From CAYRCJ01 sp964422785 (lineage in GTDB: Bacteria > Patescibacteriota > Minisyncoccia > UBA11713 > 2-01-FULL-45-33), in NCBI GenBank assembly GCA_964422785.1, contig CAYRCJ010000007.1:1-28790 (forward strand): 28,790 nucleotides of DNA, given 5' to 3'. The notes below the pieces were generated by a model. It had not been told where the DNA came from. It did not search any database and saw nothing but the letters and a program-made list of their open reading frames with translations. Both the position numbers and the translations under genes were made by a program. Of the stretch, positions 1 through 8,362 are shown piece by piece (position 1 is the stretch's first letter; every line of letters starts with the position of its first letter).

Positions 1-1
1 A

Positions 2-1273
2 AACGTTGAATCTGTTTATATTTCCGCTTTTATTCTGGCCTTGATTATAAGCCCGATCGCATCTTATCACGATCTTCCATTTTTATTTTGGGCGTCCATA
101 TTGGCAATGGCATCAAAATATATTTTGGCAATAAATAAAAAACATATTTTCAATCCGGTGGCTGTCGGCGTGGCGGTTACAGCCGCAGTTCTCGGCGAGT
201 CCGCCGGCTGGTGGGTCGGCACGCTGTGGATGGCACCGCTTGTTTTGATCACCGGTTTCTTGATAGTCAGAAAAATTAAGCGGTTTGATTTGGCGGCGAG
301 TTTTATATCGGCGGCTTTTATTTGTATTTCGGTATTCTATTTTTTAAACGGCGGCGATTTGAAGGCGCTTCCATGGAAGATATTTTTTGATACGCCGCTG
401 TTATTTTTTGCGTTTATTATGCTGACCGAGCCTCTAACGACGCCGCCCTCTAAAAATTTACAAATATTTTACGGAGCCTTGGTTGGTTTTCTTTTTGCTC
501 CGCAAGTTCATATCGGATCAGTCTATTCGACTCCCGAGCTGGCCCTTTTGGCCGGAAATATTTTTTCTTACCTAACCGGTCCCAAAGAAAAGTTAGTCTT
601 AAGGTTAAAAGAAAAAATTAAAATAGCTCCTGATATTTATGATTTTTTGTTCACTCCGGACAGAAAGTTAAAATTTCAGCCCGGACAATATCTTGAATAT
701 ACTCTCGGGCACGGGCGCGCCGATGCCAGAGGCAACCGGAGATATTTTACAATTGCTTCTTCGCCCACCGAGCAAGGAATAAGAATGGGAGTTAAATTTT
801 ACGAAAATGGAAGCAGTTTTAAGAAAGTTTTGGCATCGATGAAAGATGGGGATGAGATCATGGCCTCGCAATTGGCCGGGGATTTTATATTGCCGAAGGA
901 CAAAAGTAAAAAATTGGTTTTTATAGCCGGTGGCATAGGAGTGACGCCGTTTCGGAGCATTATAAAATATCTTTTGGATACCGGTGAAAGGCGGGATATA
1001 AAAATTTTGTATTCAACCAAGACAGAACAGGAAATTATTTATAAAGACGTTTTTGACGGCGCCCAAAAAGAGCTCGGCATAAGAATATTTTATGCCTTTG
1101 GAGGAAACCGCATCACTGAAGAAATGATCAAAGAAAATATTCCCGACTACAAAGACAGAATTTTTTATTTATCGGGAGCCCGCTCAATGATTCTCCGTTT
1201 TGATCAGACTCTCAGACAAATCGGTGTCGCCAAGCGCCAAATAAAAACCGATTTCTTTCCTGGATTTGTCTAA
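2..1273 (+). CDS. NqrB/RnfD-like membrane domain fused to FNR-type FAD/NAD(P) oxidoreductase (5' partial)
   Basis: The frame is open to the left edge. A TTG at 41 is the first possible start, but the codons before it continue the same hydrophobic segment, so the true start lies outside the window. Numbered from the TTG, residues 1-175 contain about six membrane helices with HIFNP near 35-39 and LTEPLTTPPSK near 128-138, which resembles the NqrB/RnfD family. Residues from about 180 form a ferredoxin-NADP-reductase module: RRYFTIASSP (flavin binding), GGIGVTPFRSI (NAD(P) binding) and LSGARSM near the C-terminus. The family moves electrons between NAD(P)H and a membrane partner through flavins. 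I infer a single-polypeptide membrane NAD(P)H oxidoreductase; the partner is unknown. No Rnf or Nqr neighbour is visible. Confidence 0.8.
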   Translation, partial: NVESVYISAFILALIISPIASYHDLPFLFWASILAMASKYILAINKKHIFNPVAVGVAVTAAVLGESAGWWVGTLWMAPLVLITGFLIVRKIKRFDLAASFISAAFICISVFYFLNGGDLKALPWKIFFDTPLLFFAFIMLTEPLTTPPSKNLQIFYGALVGFLFAPQVHIGSVYSTPELALLAGNIFSYLTGPKEKLVLRLKEKIKIAPDIYDFLFTPDRKLKFQPGQYLEYTLGHGRADARGNRRYFTIASSPTEQGIRMGVKFYENGSSFKKVLASMKDGDEIMASQLAGDFILPKDKSKKLVFIAGGIGVTPFRSIIKYLLDTGERRDIKILYSTKTEQEIIYKDVFDGAQKELGIRIFYAFGGNRITEEMIKENIPDYKDRIFYLSGARSMILRFDQTLRQIGVAKRQIKTDFFPGFV

Positions 1274-1294
1274 ATATTTCTATTGTGTTAAAAT
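1266..1294 (+). promoter_or_regulatory. Promoter of the ECF sigma gene (leaderless layout)
   Basis: TTGTCT (1266-1271), 17-base spacer, TAAAAT (1289-1294) preceded by TG at 1286-1287. The -35 overlaps the end of the upstream gene. Initiation 7-8 bases after the -10 falls on or next to the ATG at 1302, and there is no Shine-Dalgarno sequence, so the mRNA is probably leaderless. Confidence 0.55.
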
Positions 1295-1301
1295 TTAACA
1301 A

Positions 1302-1895
1302 ATGCCGCAAAATTTGAAAGTCACTAATATTAAATCAGACGGCCAATTGGTGGCCGACTTTATTGCCGGGGACAAACAGGCTCTGGAAGCTTTATTCAAA
1401 AGATATCTCAAGCCGACTTATTATTTTATTTATAGATACGTGGCGAATAAAGAGGAGGCCGAAGACGTAATACAAGAAACATTTGTTAAGGTTTGGAAAA
1501 ATTTAAAAAAGTTTGACCAAAAAAAATCTTTTAAGACTTGGGTATTCAGCATAGCTAAAAATACGGCTTTGGATTTTCTGAAAAAGAAAAAAGCAATACC
1601 ATTTTCCAGTTTTGAAGATGAAGAAGGCCAAAACCCCGTTTTGGATGCGCTTCGCGATCCCGGGCCGATCAGCTCCGAGCTTATAGCGGAAAAAGAAGCC
1701 GCTGATTTGTTATATAAAAATATAGATAATCTTTCGCCTAAATATCGGGAAGTTTTATTGCTTCGTTTGGACAACCAGCTGGTTTTTCGCGAGATTGCCG
1801 CAATCCTTAAGGAGCCGTTGCATACCGTAAAGAGCCGCTATAGGAGAGCGCTTATTCTGCTTAAAAACGCACCAAAGTATTCCCCGCAATCGTAA
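1302..1895 (+). CDS. ECF-type RNA polymerase sigma factor (sigma-70 family)
   Basis: 197 residues, the usual size of an extracytoplasmic-function sigma factor. Region 2 spans roughly residues 25-95 with EDVIQETFVKVWKNL and KTWVFSIAKNTALDFL, the core-binding and -10 recognition helices. Region 4 spans about 135-190 with LSPKYREVLLLR and the helix-turn-helix FREIAAILKEPLHTVKSR. It would direct RNA polymerase to a small regulon. It is first in a same-strand run ending in a MacAB exporter, and the membrane protein directly downstream is the natural candidate for its anti-sigma partner (inference). The start codon is placed by the promoter that abuts it. Confidence 0.93.
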   Translation: MPQNLKVTNIKSDGQLVADFIAGDKQALEALFKRYLKPTYYFIYRYVANKEEAEDVIQETFVKVWKNLKKFDQKKSFKTWVFSIAKNTALDFLKKKKAIPFSSFEDEEGQNPVLDALRDPGPISSELIAEKEAADLLYKNIDNLSPKYREVLLLRLDNQLVFREIAAILKEPLHTVKSRYRRALILLKNAPKYSPQS

Positions 1896-1910
1896 TAGAT
1901 TGCAAGGAAT

Positions 1911-2291
1911 ATGAGAGCAAAACCATCAGCAAATCTTTTAGAAAAAATAATGAGGCGCATTGATAAAGAGCGCCGTATTTTGACTCTCAAAAGAAGGCTT
2001 TTCATCTTTTCTTTTATTTCTATTTCTTCGGCGGTATCTTTTGTGCCGGTTTTTAGAATCGCCCAAAATGCCATTCTCGAATCCGGATTCACGCAGTTTA
2101 TTTCTTTGATTTTTTCCGACTCGGGAGCTGTGTTTATGAATTTACGGAGTTTTGCCTTCGCGCTTCTGGAGTCTTTCCCCGCGATTAGTGTCGGAGCATT
2201 TTTCGGTATTTTATTTTTATTTTTAATATCGATTTATTTAATAGCCAAAGATATACAAAATTATGGATTTCAACAAATTATTTCACTCTAG
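1911..2291 (+). CDS. Small membrane protein, possible anti-sigma partner
   Basis: 126 residues, not recognised as a known family. A basic N-terminus (residues 1-29, many Arg/Lys) is followed by hydrophobic segments at about 30-50 and 91-113 and a weaker one near 60-88. It starts 15 bases after the sigma gene, with a weak purine-rich stretch (caagga) before the ATG. Its 3' end overlaps the next gene by 29 bases. Position next to an ECF sigma gene suggests an anti-sigma or signal-sensing role, but I see no zinc-binding anti-sigma motif (HxxxCxxC), so this is inference from context only. Confidence 0.6.
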   Translation: MRAKPSANLLEKIMRRIDKERRILTLKRRLFIFSFISISSAVSFVPVFRIAQNAILESGFTQFISLIFSDSGAVFMNLRSFAFALLESFPAISVGAFFGILFLFLISIYLIAKDIQNYGFQQIISL

Positions 2292-2748
2292 GGCATTCAG
2301 GGTTATTGTCTTAGGTATCGGGGCATTGCTGGTGTTGAGCCTGGTTTTCGGAGCCGGCGTTGTCGTCGGTTTTAAGAAAGCGAGTTTTTCGTATAAATGG
2401 GGAGAAAATTATCATCGTAATTTCGGAGGGCCGAGAGGAGGATTTTTTTCTGATTTTTCGGGCAGGAATTTTATTGATTCGCATGGGGTTTTCGGGCAAA
2501 TAATAAAAATTGATGCCCAAGCAGGTTCCGGACAGGCGTCGGCCATCGTAATTAAGGGCAGTGATAATGTTGAAAAGATAGTTTCCGCCAATGAAAGAAC
2601 AGTGGTAACCCGCTTTAGAGATTCTTTAAAACTCTCCGATCTTAAAATCAATGATTTCATTGTCGTAATCGGGGATCCGAATAACAACGGTCAGATTGAG
2701 GCAAAATTCATAAGAGTTTTACCGGGGATGATGATGCTTTTAAGATAA
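2263..2748 (+). CDS. Membrane-anchored DUF5666-like extracytoplasmic protein
   Basis: 161 residues. One N-terminal membrane helix (about residues 13-37) is followed by a Gly/Phe/Arg-rich linker (about 45-70) and a C-terminal beta-rich domain: VFGQIIKIDAQAG, AIVIKGSDNVEKIVSANERT, LKINDFIVVIGDPNNNGQIEAKFIRVLP. This order (element, valine-rich strand, basal-threshold loop, DxNxNGxIxAxxI) resembles the DUF5666 small beta-barrel fold. The gene overlaps its upstream neighbour by 29 bases and lies 10 bases before the adaptor gene, so it is probably co-transcribed with the exporter. A second protein of the same design is at 6376-6792. Function unknown; a surface or periplasm-like accessory to the exporter is inferred. 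Confidence 0.7.
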   Translation: MDFNKLFHSRAFRVIVLGIGALLVLSLVFGAGVVVGFKKASFSYKWGENYHRNFGGPRGGFFSDFSGRNFIDSHGVFGQIIKIDAQAGSGQASAIVIKGSDNVEKIVSANERTVVTRFRDSLKLSDLKINDFIVVIGDPNNNGQIEAKFIRVLPGMMMLLR

Positions 2749-2758
2749 CAAGATAGCT

Positions 2759-4399
2759 ATGTTCAAAAAAATAATCAATTTCGCGTCGCTCCATAAAGTT
2801 ATTGCAGGATTGGTGGTCGCCGGCTTAGCCGGAGGCATTTATTTCGGGTACAAGGCAATACGCGGAAACAGTTCGGCTCCAACTTATGTACTGGCCCAGG
2901 TTCACAAAGGAACAATTGTAAGTTCCATAACCGGATCGGGACAGGTTTCGGTTACAAATCAAATAGAAATAAAACCAAAAGTTTCCGGCGATGTTGTTTA
3001 TGTCGAAGTGGACAACGGGCAATACGTAAATTCAGGAACTCTTTTGCTTGAGCTCGATATTACGGATGCCCAAAAAGCGGTCCGCGACGCGGAGGTAAGC
3101 CTGGAAAGCGCAAAATTAACCTTAGAAAGACTTAAGGGTCCTGAGGGCGCGGCGGTCACGCGCGCAAAAGAAACCGCGAACTACGATCTTAAAAAAGCAT
3201 ATGATGACGGATTTAATGCTGTGGCCAGTGTTTTTGTGGATTTGCCATCCACCATGTCCGGTCTTCAGAGTATTCTTTACTCATACGATCTGAACGCATC
3301 TCAAAATAATTTGAATTTTTACGTTGATGCCGTAAAAAATTATGACGAAAAAATAATTACATACGCCGCTGGCGCCGATAGTTCGTATCAATCCGCCAGA
3401 AAACAATACGATAAAAACTTCGACGATTATAAAAATATTAACCGGGCCTCCGATCAATCCGCAATCGACTCGTTGGTTAACGAGACCTATAACACAGAAT
3501 TGGGAGTCGCTGAGGCGCTCAAAAACATAAATAATGTAATTCAATTTTATGAAGACAGGCTTTCGGAACACAACAAAACTCCGGCGGCATTGGCAGGCAC
3601 CCACGTTACCTCGATCAATTCATATTCCGATAAAACGAATGCGCATCTTACTTCATTGCTCAGCATAGAAAACAATATAAAAACCGCTCACGACGAAATT
3701 TTAAACGCTGATATCGATGTTGCGTCTCAGGAGCTCTCCGTTAAACAGCGCGAAAACGCTTTGTCGGACGCAAAGGAAAAACTGGCTGATTATTACATCC
3801 GCGCTCCCTTCGACGGCATAGTCGCGAAAGTGAATGTGAAAAAGGGCGACTCGATTTCCTCGGCTTCGGCTGTCACGTTTATTACAAAACAGCGCACCGC
3901 CGAAATATCTTTAAATGAGGTAGACGCGGCTAAAATTAAAATTGGAGAAAAAACAACTTTAACTTTTGACGCAGTGCCGGATTTGAGCTTGGTCGGAGAG
4001 GTTTCGGAAATTGATACTGTCGGATCGGTTACTCAGGGGGTGGTCACTTATAATGTAAAAATTGTTTTTGCCACTCAAGATGAAAGGGTGAAACCGGGGA
4101 TGAGCGTATCAGCCGCAATTATTACAAATGTAAAACAAGACATACTTACCGTGCCCAATAGCGCGGTGAAATCACAGGGTAATATCCACTATGTGGAAAT
4201 AGGCAGCGATGTCTCAACTCCGCCAACACAGCAAACAGTTGAGATCGGAGTTTCAAACGATGACTCGACGGAAATCGTGTCAGGACTCAAAGAAGGAGAT
4301 CAAATTGTCACAAGAACTGTTGCCAACCAAGCCAAACCGGCTACAGTCTCTGCTCCAAGTCTTTTCGGAGGCGGCGGAGGGGGAAATAGAATTCGTTAA
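2759..4399 (+). CDS. HlyD/MacA-type membrane fusion (adaptor) protein of an ABC exporter
   Basis: 546 residues, longer than a typical MacA (about 370-400). There is a membrane anchor at about residues 11-34. The first lipoyl half is at about 50-100 (SITGSGQVSV, KPKVSGDVVYVEVDNGQYV), followed by a long helical insert at about 105-340 that accounts for the extra length. The second lipoyl half is near 345-367 (YIRAPFDGIVAKVNVKKGD), then beta-barrel and membrane-proximal domains with VKPGMSVSAAIIT and ILTVPNSAVK. The C-terminus is a glycine run (six Gly). It would link the MacB-type permease to the cell exterior. It ends three bases before the ATPase gene. The large helical insert may form a long hairpin adapted to a monoderm or thick envelope (inference). 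Confidence 0.88.
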   Translation: MFKKIINFASLHKVIAGLVVAGLAGGIYFGYKAIRGNSSAPTYVLAQVHKGTIVSSITGSGQVSVTNQIEIKPKVSGDVVYVEVDNGQYVNSGTLLLELDITDAQKAVRDAEVSLESAKLTLERLKGPEGAAVTRAKETANYDLKKAYDDGFNAVASVFVDLPSTMSGLQSILYSYDLNASQNNLNFYVDAVKNYDEKIITYAAGADSSYQSARKQYDKNFDDYKNINRASDQSAIDSLVNETYNTELGVAEALKNINNVIQFYEDRLSEHNKTPAALAGTHVTSINSYSDKTNAHLTSLLSIENNIKTAHDEILNADIDVASQELSVKQRENALSDAKEKLADYYIRAPFDGIVAKVNVKKGDSISSASAVTFITKQRTAEISLNEVDAAKIKIGEKTTLTFDAVPDLSLVGEVSEIDTVGSVTQGVVTYNVKIVFATQDERVKPGMSVSAAIITNVKQDILTVPNSAVKSQGNIHYVEIGSDVSTPPTQQTVEIGVSNDDSTEIVSGLKEGDQIVTRTVANQAKPATVSAPSLFGGGGGGNRIR

Positions 4400-4402
4400 T
4401 AT

Positions 4403-5074
4403 ATGATTGAAGTTAAAAATATTACGAAAATCTATAAAACAGGCGATGTTGAATTTCAGGCTTTGCGCGGGGTCAGTTTTAAAATAGAAGATGGTGAATT
4501 TGTTGCCATAATGGGGCCATCCGGTTCCGGCAAATCAACAATAATGCATATTTTGGGGGCGCTTGATACTCCGACCAGCGGCGCGTATTTTCTCGACGGC
4601 AGAGATGTTTCCACGATGTCCGAAGACGAGCTTGCGGATATAAGAAAAGATAAAATAGGTTTTGTATTTCAGGCATTTAATCTTCTTCCGAGAACAACAG
4701 TTTTAAGAAATGTAATGCTGCCTTTGGTTTACGCAAATGCAAATAAAGAAGAAAGAGAAAAAAAGGCCAAAGCCGCACTATTCGCTTCCGGTCTTGATGA
4801 GGGGCACTTTTATCATAAATCCAATCAGTTGTCCGGCGGACAAATTCAAAGGGTCGCCATTGCCCGCGCTCTCGTTAATAATCCCACATTGATTTTGGCC
4901 GACGAACCCACAGGAAATCTGGATTCCAGAACCGGAGAAATTGTTTTGGGCACGTTTCAAAAATTAAATGAAGAGAATCGGCGGACTATTATTCTTATTA
5001 CCCATGAACACGACGTGGCTAAGCATGCAAAAAGAATTATTTATATAAAGGACGGACTAATAGAAAATATATGA
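4403..5074 (+). CDS. MacB/LolD-type ABC transporter ATP-binding subunit
   Basis: 223 residues, the standard length for a stand-alone ATPase of the MacB/LolD family. Walker A is GPSGSGKST (about residues 39-47), the Q-loop lies in GFVFQAFNLLPR, the ABC signature is SGGQIQRVAIARAL and Walker B is LILADEPTGNLD, followed by the H-loop in LITHEHD. It powers the neighbouring permease. Its stop codon overlaps the permease start as ATGA (5071-5074), indicating translational coupling. Confidence 0.95.
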   Translation: MIEVKNITKIYKTGDVEFQALRGVSFKIEDGEFVAIMGPSGSGKSTIMHILGALDTPTSGAYFLDGRDVSTMSEDELADIRKDKIGFVFQAFNLLPRTTVLRNVMLPLVYANANKEEREKKAKAALFASGLDEGHFYHKSNQLSGGQIQRVAIARALVNNPTLILADEPTGNLDSRTGEIVLGTFQKLNEENRRTIILITHEHDVAKHAKRIIYIKDGLIENI

Positions 5075-6294
5075 CAACAAAAGATATCCTACAGGAAACA
5101 TACACCGCTCTCGCAGCCAACAAGGCCAGATCCGGGCTTACAATGCTCGGCATTATTATCGGCATAAGCTCGGTGATAGCGATGGTGGCGATCGGCCAAG
5201 GAGCGCAAAGCACAATCCAGTCGAGAATCCAATCCATCGGCTCGAACCTTATTTTGGTAATGCCCGGAGTTCAGCGCGGGCCGGGATTTCAAATAAGCGG
5301 AGGCAGGGGATCCGCGCGAACGCTTACACAAGGGGATGCCGATGCCGTTACAAAAGAAATTACGACTGCCAAGGCGGTGGCGCCGGAAATTTCCGGCAGA
5401 TATCAGGTAACAGCGCGCGGCACAAACACAAATACTTCCGTGGTCGGCGTAACTCCCGCCTACCCTGAGGTTAGAAACGTGGAGATAGATGAAGGTACGT
5501 TTGTTACCGACCAAAATCTAAAAAGTCTTTCCAAGGTTGCTGTTTTGGGACCAACCGCCCGCGATGATCTTTTTGGAGCGGGCGCTGAAGCTTTGGGACA
5601 AATGGTCAGAATCAAAAATATTGAATTTAAAATAGTGGGAGTTACAAAAGCAAAGGGAGGGACGGGTTTCGGCAGCCAAGACGATATGATTTTTATTCCA
5701 CTAACTTCGGCCCAAAGATTTCTAGCTGGAGACACCTATGTCTCCACAATCAGCGTCCAGGCCCGGGATGAAGCGTCGATGTCCGACACCCAGCAGCAAA
5801 TTACTGATTTATTGCTTTCACGCCATCACATATCAGACCCGCAGCTGGCGGATTTCAGTACTCTCAATCAATCAGATATTGTGGCCACGGCCACAAGCAT
5901 CACCCAAACCTTCACTATTCTTTTGGGCGCGGTTGCCGGGATTTCTCTTGTCGTCGGAGGAATAGGGATTATGAATATGATGCTTACAACCGTGACGGAG
6001 CGCACTAAAGAAATCGGATTACGAAAAGCTATTGGTGCCAAAAAAAGAGATATCAATCTTCAGTTTCTTTCGGAAGCGGTTATGCTGACTTTTATCGGGG
6101 GGCTTATCGGAATTATTTTGGGATGGACAATATCTTTTACGATTACATATTTGGGGTTAATTCAGACCACTGTTTCCGTTTCTTCAATTCTTCTTGCTTT
6201 CGGAGTTTCAACGGCAATCGGAATAATTTTTGGCTACTACCCGGCCCGCCGGGCGGCCGGGCTTAACCCGATCGAGGCGTTGAGATACGAATGA
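5071..6294 (+). CDS. MacB-type ABC transporter permease (FtsX-like)
   Basis: 407 residues. The first membrane helix is at about residues 20-45 (MLGIIIGISSVIAMVAIGQGA), followed by a large extracytoplasmic MacB periplasmic core domain (about 50-270) and three C-terminal helices. GGIGIMNMMLTTVTERTKEIGLRKAIGA is split here into its hallmark parts: GGIGIMNMM, TERTKEIGLRKAIGA and PARRAAGLNPIEALRYE, the typical FtsX/MacB ending. With the adaptor and ATPase it forms a tripartite-like exporter. Substrate cannot be read from sequence; macrolide, peptide or lipid export are known for the family. Confidence 0.93.
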   Translation: MTTKDILQETYTALAANKARSGLTMLGIIIGISSVIAMVAIGQGAQSTIQSRIQSIGSNLILVMPGVQRGPGFQISGGRGSARTLTQGDADAVTKEITTAKAVAPEISGRYQVTARGTNTNTSVVGVTPAYPEVRNVEIDEGTFVTDQNLKSLSKVAVLGPTARDDLFGAGAEALGQMVRIKNIEFKIVGVTKAKGGTGFGSQDDMIFIPLTSAQRFLAGDTYVSTISVQARDEASMSDTQQQITDLLLSRHHISDPQLADFSTLNQSDIVATATSITQTFTILLGAVAGISLVVGGIGIMNMMLTTVTERTKEIGLRKAIGAKKRDINLQFLSEAVMLTFIGGLIGIILGWTISFTITYLGLIQTTVSVSSILLAFGVSTAIGIIFGYYPARRAAGLNPIEALRYE

Positions 6295-6300
6295 TTATTA

Positions 6301-6341
6301 ACCCTGTTAAATTCCGCGAGAGCGGACCCATTTAACAGGGT
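6301..6341. repeat. Large two-tier inverted repeat (hairpin) downstream of the MacB permease gene
   Basis: Outer arms ACCCTGTTAAAT (6301-6312) and ATTTAACAGGGT (6330-6341) match perfectly over 12 bases. They enclose an inner hairpin TCCGC-GAGA-GCGGA (6313-6326) and an unpaired CCC. There is no T-tract on either strand, so it is not a standard intrinsic terminator. It lies 7 bases after the permease stop. Candidate dispersed repeat, mRNA 3'-end stabiliser or attenuator (inference). Confidence 0.7.
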
Positions 6342-6375
6342 AAAGGTCGCCAAATTTATTTAATTTAAAAATATT

Positions 6376-6792
6376 ATGAAAAAAAATATACCAATGATTG
6401 TAGGAGCAGTTGTTATAATCGGAGCATCCTTTTTTGGCGGAGTGAAATACGGCCAGGGAAATGCCAGTGGGGCGCAGGGATCCGGAACAGCTAACGCCAG
6501 AGGGGGTTTTGCGAGAGGCGGAGGAGCGCGCGGTGCCGGTTTTACCACAGGAGATGTAATATCCAAGGATGACAAAAGCATTACGGTGAAGATGAGAGAC
6601 GGCAGTTCAAAGATTATATTTTTTTCCGGGAGCACGGAAGTCGGCAAATTTGTAACCGGAGCCACCAGCGATATAGAAGTTGGAAAATCAGTGATGATAA
6701 ATGGACAAACAAATTCAGACGGATCAATTAACGCGCAATCAATCCAGATACGTCCGCCAATGACGCAGACGAATAAACCAGCACAAAATTAA
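6376..6792 (+). CDS. DUF5666-like membrane-anchored protein, Gly/Ala/Arg-rich
   Basis: 138 residues. The N-terminal membrane helix or signal anchor is at about residues 7-24 (IVGAVVIIGASFFGGVKYG), followed by a low-complexity Gly/Ala/Arg linker (about 28-56). A single beta-rich domain with DVISKDDKSITVKMRDG, IIFFSGSTEVGKF and NSDGSINAQSIQIRP has the same pattern as the C-terminal domain of 2263-2748. There is no clear Shine-Dalgarno sequence before ATG 6376. It lies 81 bases after the permease with a large hairpin between, so it may be transcribed separately or by read-through. A strong terminator follows. Function unknown. Confidence 0.7.
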   Translation: MKKNIPMIVGAVVIIGASFFGGVKYGQGNASGAQGSGTANARGGFARGGGARGAGFTTGDVISKDDKSITVKMRDGSSKIIFFSGSTEVGKFVTGATSDIEVGKSVMINGQTNSDGSINAQSIQIRPPMTQTNKPAQN

Positions 6793-6808
6793 TAGAGGTA
6801 TCAAAAAA

Positions 6809-6833
6809 ACATCCTCCGATTATCGGAGGATGT
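6809..6833. terminator. Rho-independent terminator after the DUF5666-like gene
   Basis: Stem ACATCCTCCGA / TCGGAGGATGT with loop TTA, flanked by A7 on the left and T-rich sequence on the right. It could terminate in both directions. The next promoter begins only 8 bases later. Confidence 0.85.
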
Positions 6834-6840
6834 TTTTGTA

Positions 6841-6869
6841 TTGACTTAGCATTATTTTTATTATATACT
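6841..6869 (+). promoter_or_regulatory. Promoter of the radical SAM gene
   Basis: TTGACT (6841-6846), 17-base spacer, TATACT (6864-6869). It lies 33 bases upstream of the ATG, with AAAGGA at 6889-6894 as ribosome binding site. Confidence 0.7.
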
Positions 6870-6901
6870 TTTTCCATATTGTTTTTTGAAAGGATAGGCA
6901 A

Positions 6902-8362
6902 ATGGACTCGAAAATTTTTCTGATCAACCCGTCCAATGTTACTTCAGGATTCGCGATGATCACTCCAAGATGGTTGCCGGTGATGGCCGGCGCGACGCCT
7001 CCGGAATTTGTTAAAAATCTGGTTTTGATCGACGAAGCAATAGAGAAATGCGATTATTCTCTAATCCAAGATCAGGATTTGGTGGGAATAAGCATCCACA
7101 CTTTAAACGCCAAAAGGGGATATGAAAAAATAAAACAAATAAAAAGTTTATCCTCTGCCAAAGTTGTGGTGGGAGGAGTACACGCTACTATTTTTCCCGA
7201 TGAGGTGCTGGAGCACGCGGATTCGATCGTAACCGGAGACGGCGATTTGATTTGGAAACAGGTTGTGACGGATTTTTACAGCGGCGCCCTGAAGCAAAGA
7301 TATGACGGCGGAAAAATCAGCGGAGATTATTTTACCAAAGCCAGATGGGATCTGATTAAACACCAAAGATATATCTGGGCTTCCATCAATACCACCAAAG
7401 GCTGTCCCGAGAAATGCAGCTTTTGTTCCGTTTGGGTCACGGATGGCCGGGATATGCGCATAAAAACCACCGACGATATCATCGAAGAAATAAAAGAGCT
7501 TTATGCTCTGGGTTTTCGAGCGATTTTGCTTGCGGACGATAATTTTTATGCGCTTGGAGAAAAAAATCAAAAAGCTTTTGAGGAGGTCATGTCGCAGCGC
7601 TACGATCTCATGGAAAAAATGTCTTATCTTCCCGAAGACGTAATGTTTTTCACTCAGACCACGATAAGGACAGCCGATGATAAAAAATTTCTTGAAGCCA
7701 TGAAAAAAGCAAGAATAGTCGGAGCTCTTATTGGCGTGGAGGCTGTGGATAAAGCCGGCCTCGCCTCTGTTAAAAAAGATTTCAACAAAACAGGTCAGGC
7801 TCTGACAGATTCGATAGTTTCCATGCAGGAAAATAATGTCTACGTTCTGGGCTCTTTCATAGTGGGGCTGGAAACTGACACGAAGGAAACTTACATAAAA
7901 ATGCTGGAAGCGGCCAAAAATTCTAATATGGCCTTCGCGCAGTTTGTAAGTTATACGCCATTTCCGGGCACTGTTGATTATTTTGAAATGCTGAAAGACA
8001 AACGCAAAATCAAATTGCATATTCCAAAATACTGGCTTATAGACAGGAAAATCCGCAAAGACGAATATAAAATATATACGCATCCAAACATGACCCACGG
8101 GGAGATTGAAGAATCCTTGAAGTTTCTGTGGAGGGGCTACTATTCATCCGGAGAGATAATCAAAAGAATAAAATTTATGCGCGGCATCAAAAATTTAAGG
8201 TCCGCCTTGGCATATTTTACGGTCTCAAAAATTTTTTATAAGATTTATTATCAGTACGGCATCTCGGCGGATTCCGCCAAAACAATAGAAGCAAACTGGA
8301 TGGTCAAATTTTTGGGGACCATTTGCCTGAAACTCTTTAAAAAAGCACCCGCTCCGGCCTAG
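6902..8362 (+). CDS. B12-binding-domain radical SAM protein
   Basis: 486 residues. The N-terminal cobalamin-binding-like Rossmann domain is at about residues 1-140, with VGISIHTLNAKRGYEKI and VVVGGVHATIFPDEVLEHADSIVTGDGD split here as VVVGGVHAT and DSIVTGDGD. The radical SAM core begins near 155 with the CX3CX2C motif in GCPEKCSFCSV, followed by LLADDNFYA and GALIGVEAVDKAGL, and FPGTVDYFEML closes the barrel. The C-terminal 100 residues are basic and partly hydrophobic. Members of this class (BchE/HpnJ/Elp3-like) modify lipids, cofactors or tetrapyrroles; the substrate is not evident. The DxHxxG cobalamin motif is not clearly present, so B12 binding is uncertain. The gene stands alone between a promoter and a terminator. 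Confidence 0.88.
   Translation: MDSKIFLINPSNVTSGFAMITPRWLPVMAGATPPEFVKNLVLIDEAIEKCDYSLIQDQDLVGISIHTLNAKRGYEKIKQIKSLSSAKVVVGGVHATIFPDEVLEHADSIVTGDGDLIWKQVVTDFYSGALKQRYDGGKISGDYFTKARWDLIKHQRYIWASINTTKGCPEKCSFCSVWVTDGRDMRIKTTDDIIEEIKELYALGFRAILLADDNFYALGEKNQKAFEEVMSQRYDLMEKMSYLPEDVMFFTQTTIRTADDKKFLEAMKKARIVGALIGVEAVDKAGLASVKKDFNKTGQALTDSIVSMQENNVYVLGSFIVGLETDTKETYIKMLEAAKNSNMAFAQFVSYTPFPGTVDYFEMLKDKRKIKLHIPKYWLIDRKIRKDEYKIYTHPNMTHGEIEESLKFLWRGYYSSGEIIKRIKFMRGIKNLRSALAYFTVSKIFYKIYYQYGISADSAKTIEANWMVKFLGTICLKLFKKAPAPA

Noticed and set aside
7148..8098. A 316-codon open frame on the minus strand
   Set aside because: It lies entirely inside the radical SAM gene, whose protein motifs are clear. The minus-strand translation is rich in Phe/His/Arg and shows no domain; it is a shadow frame.
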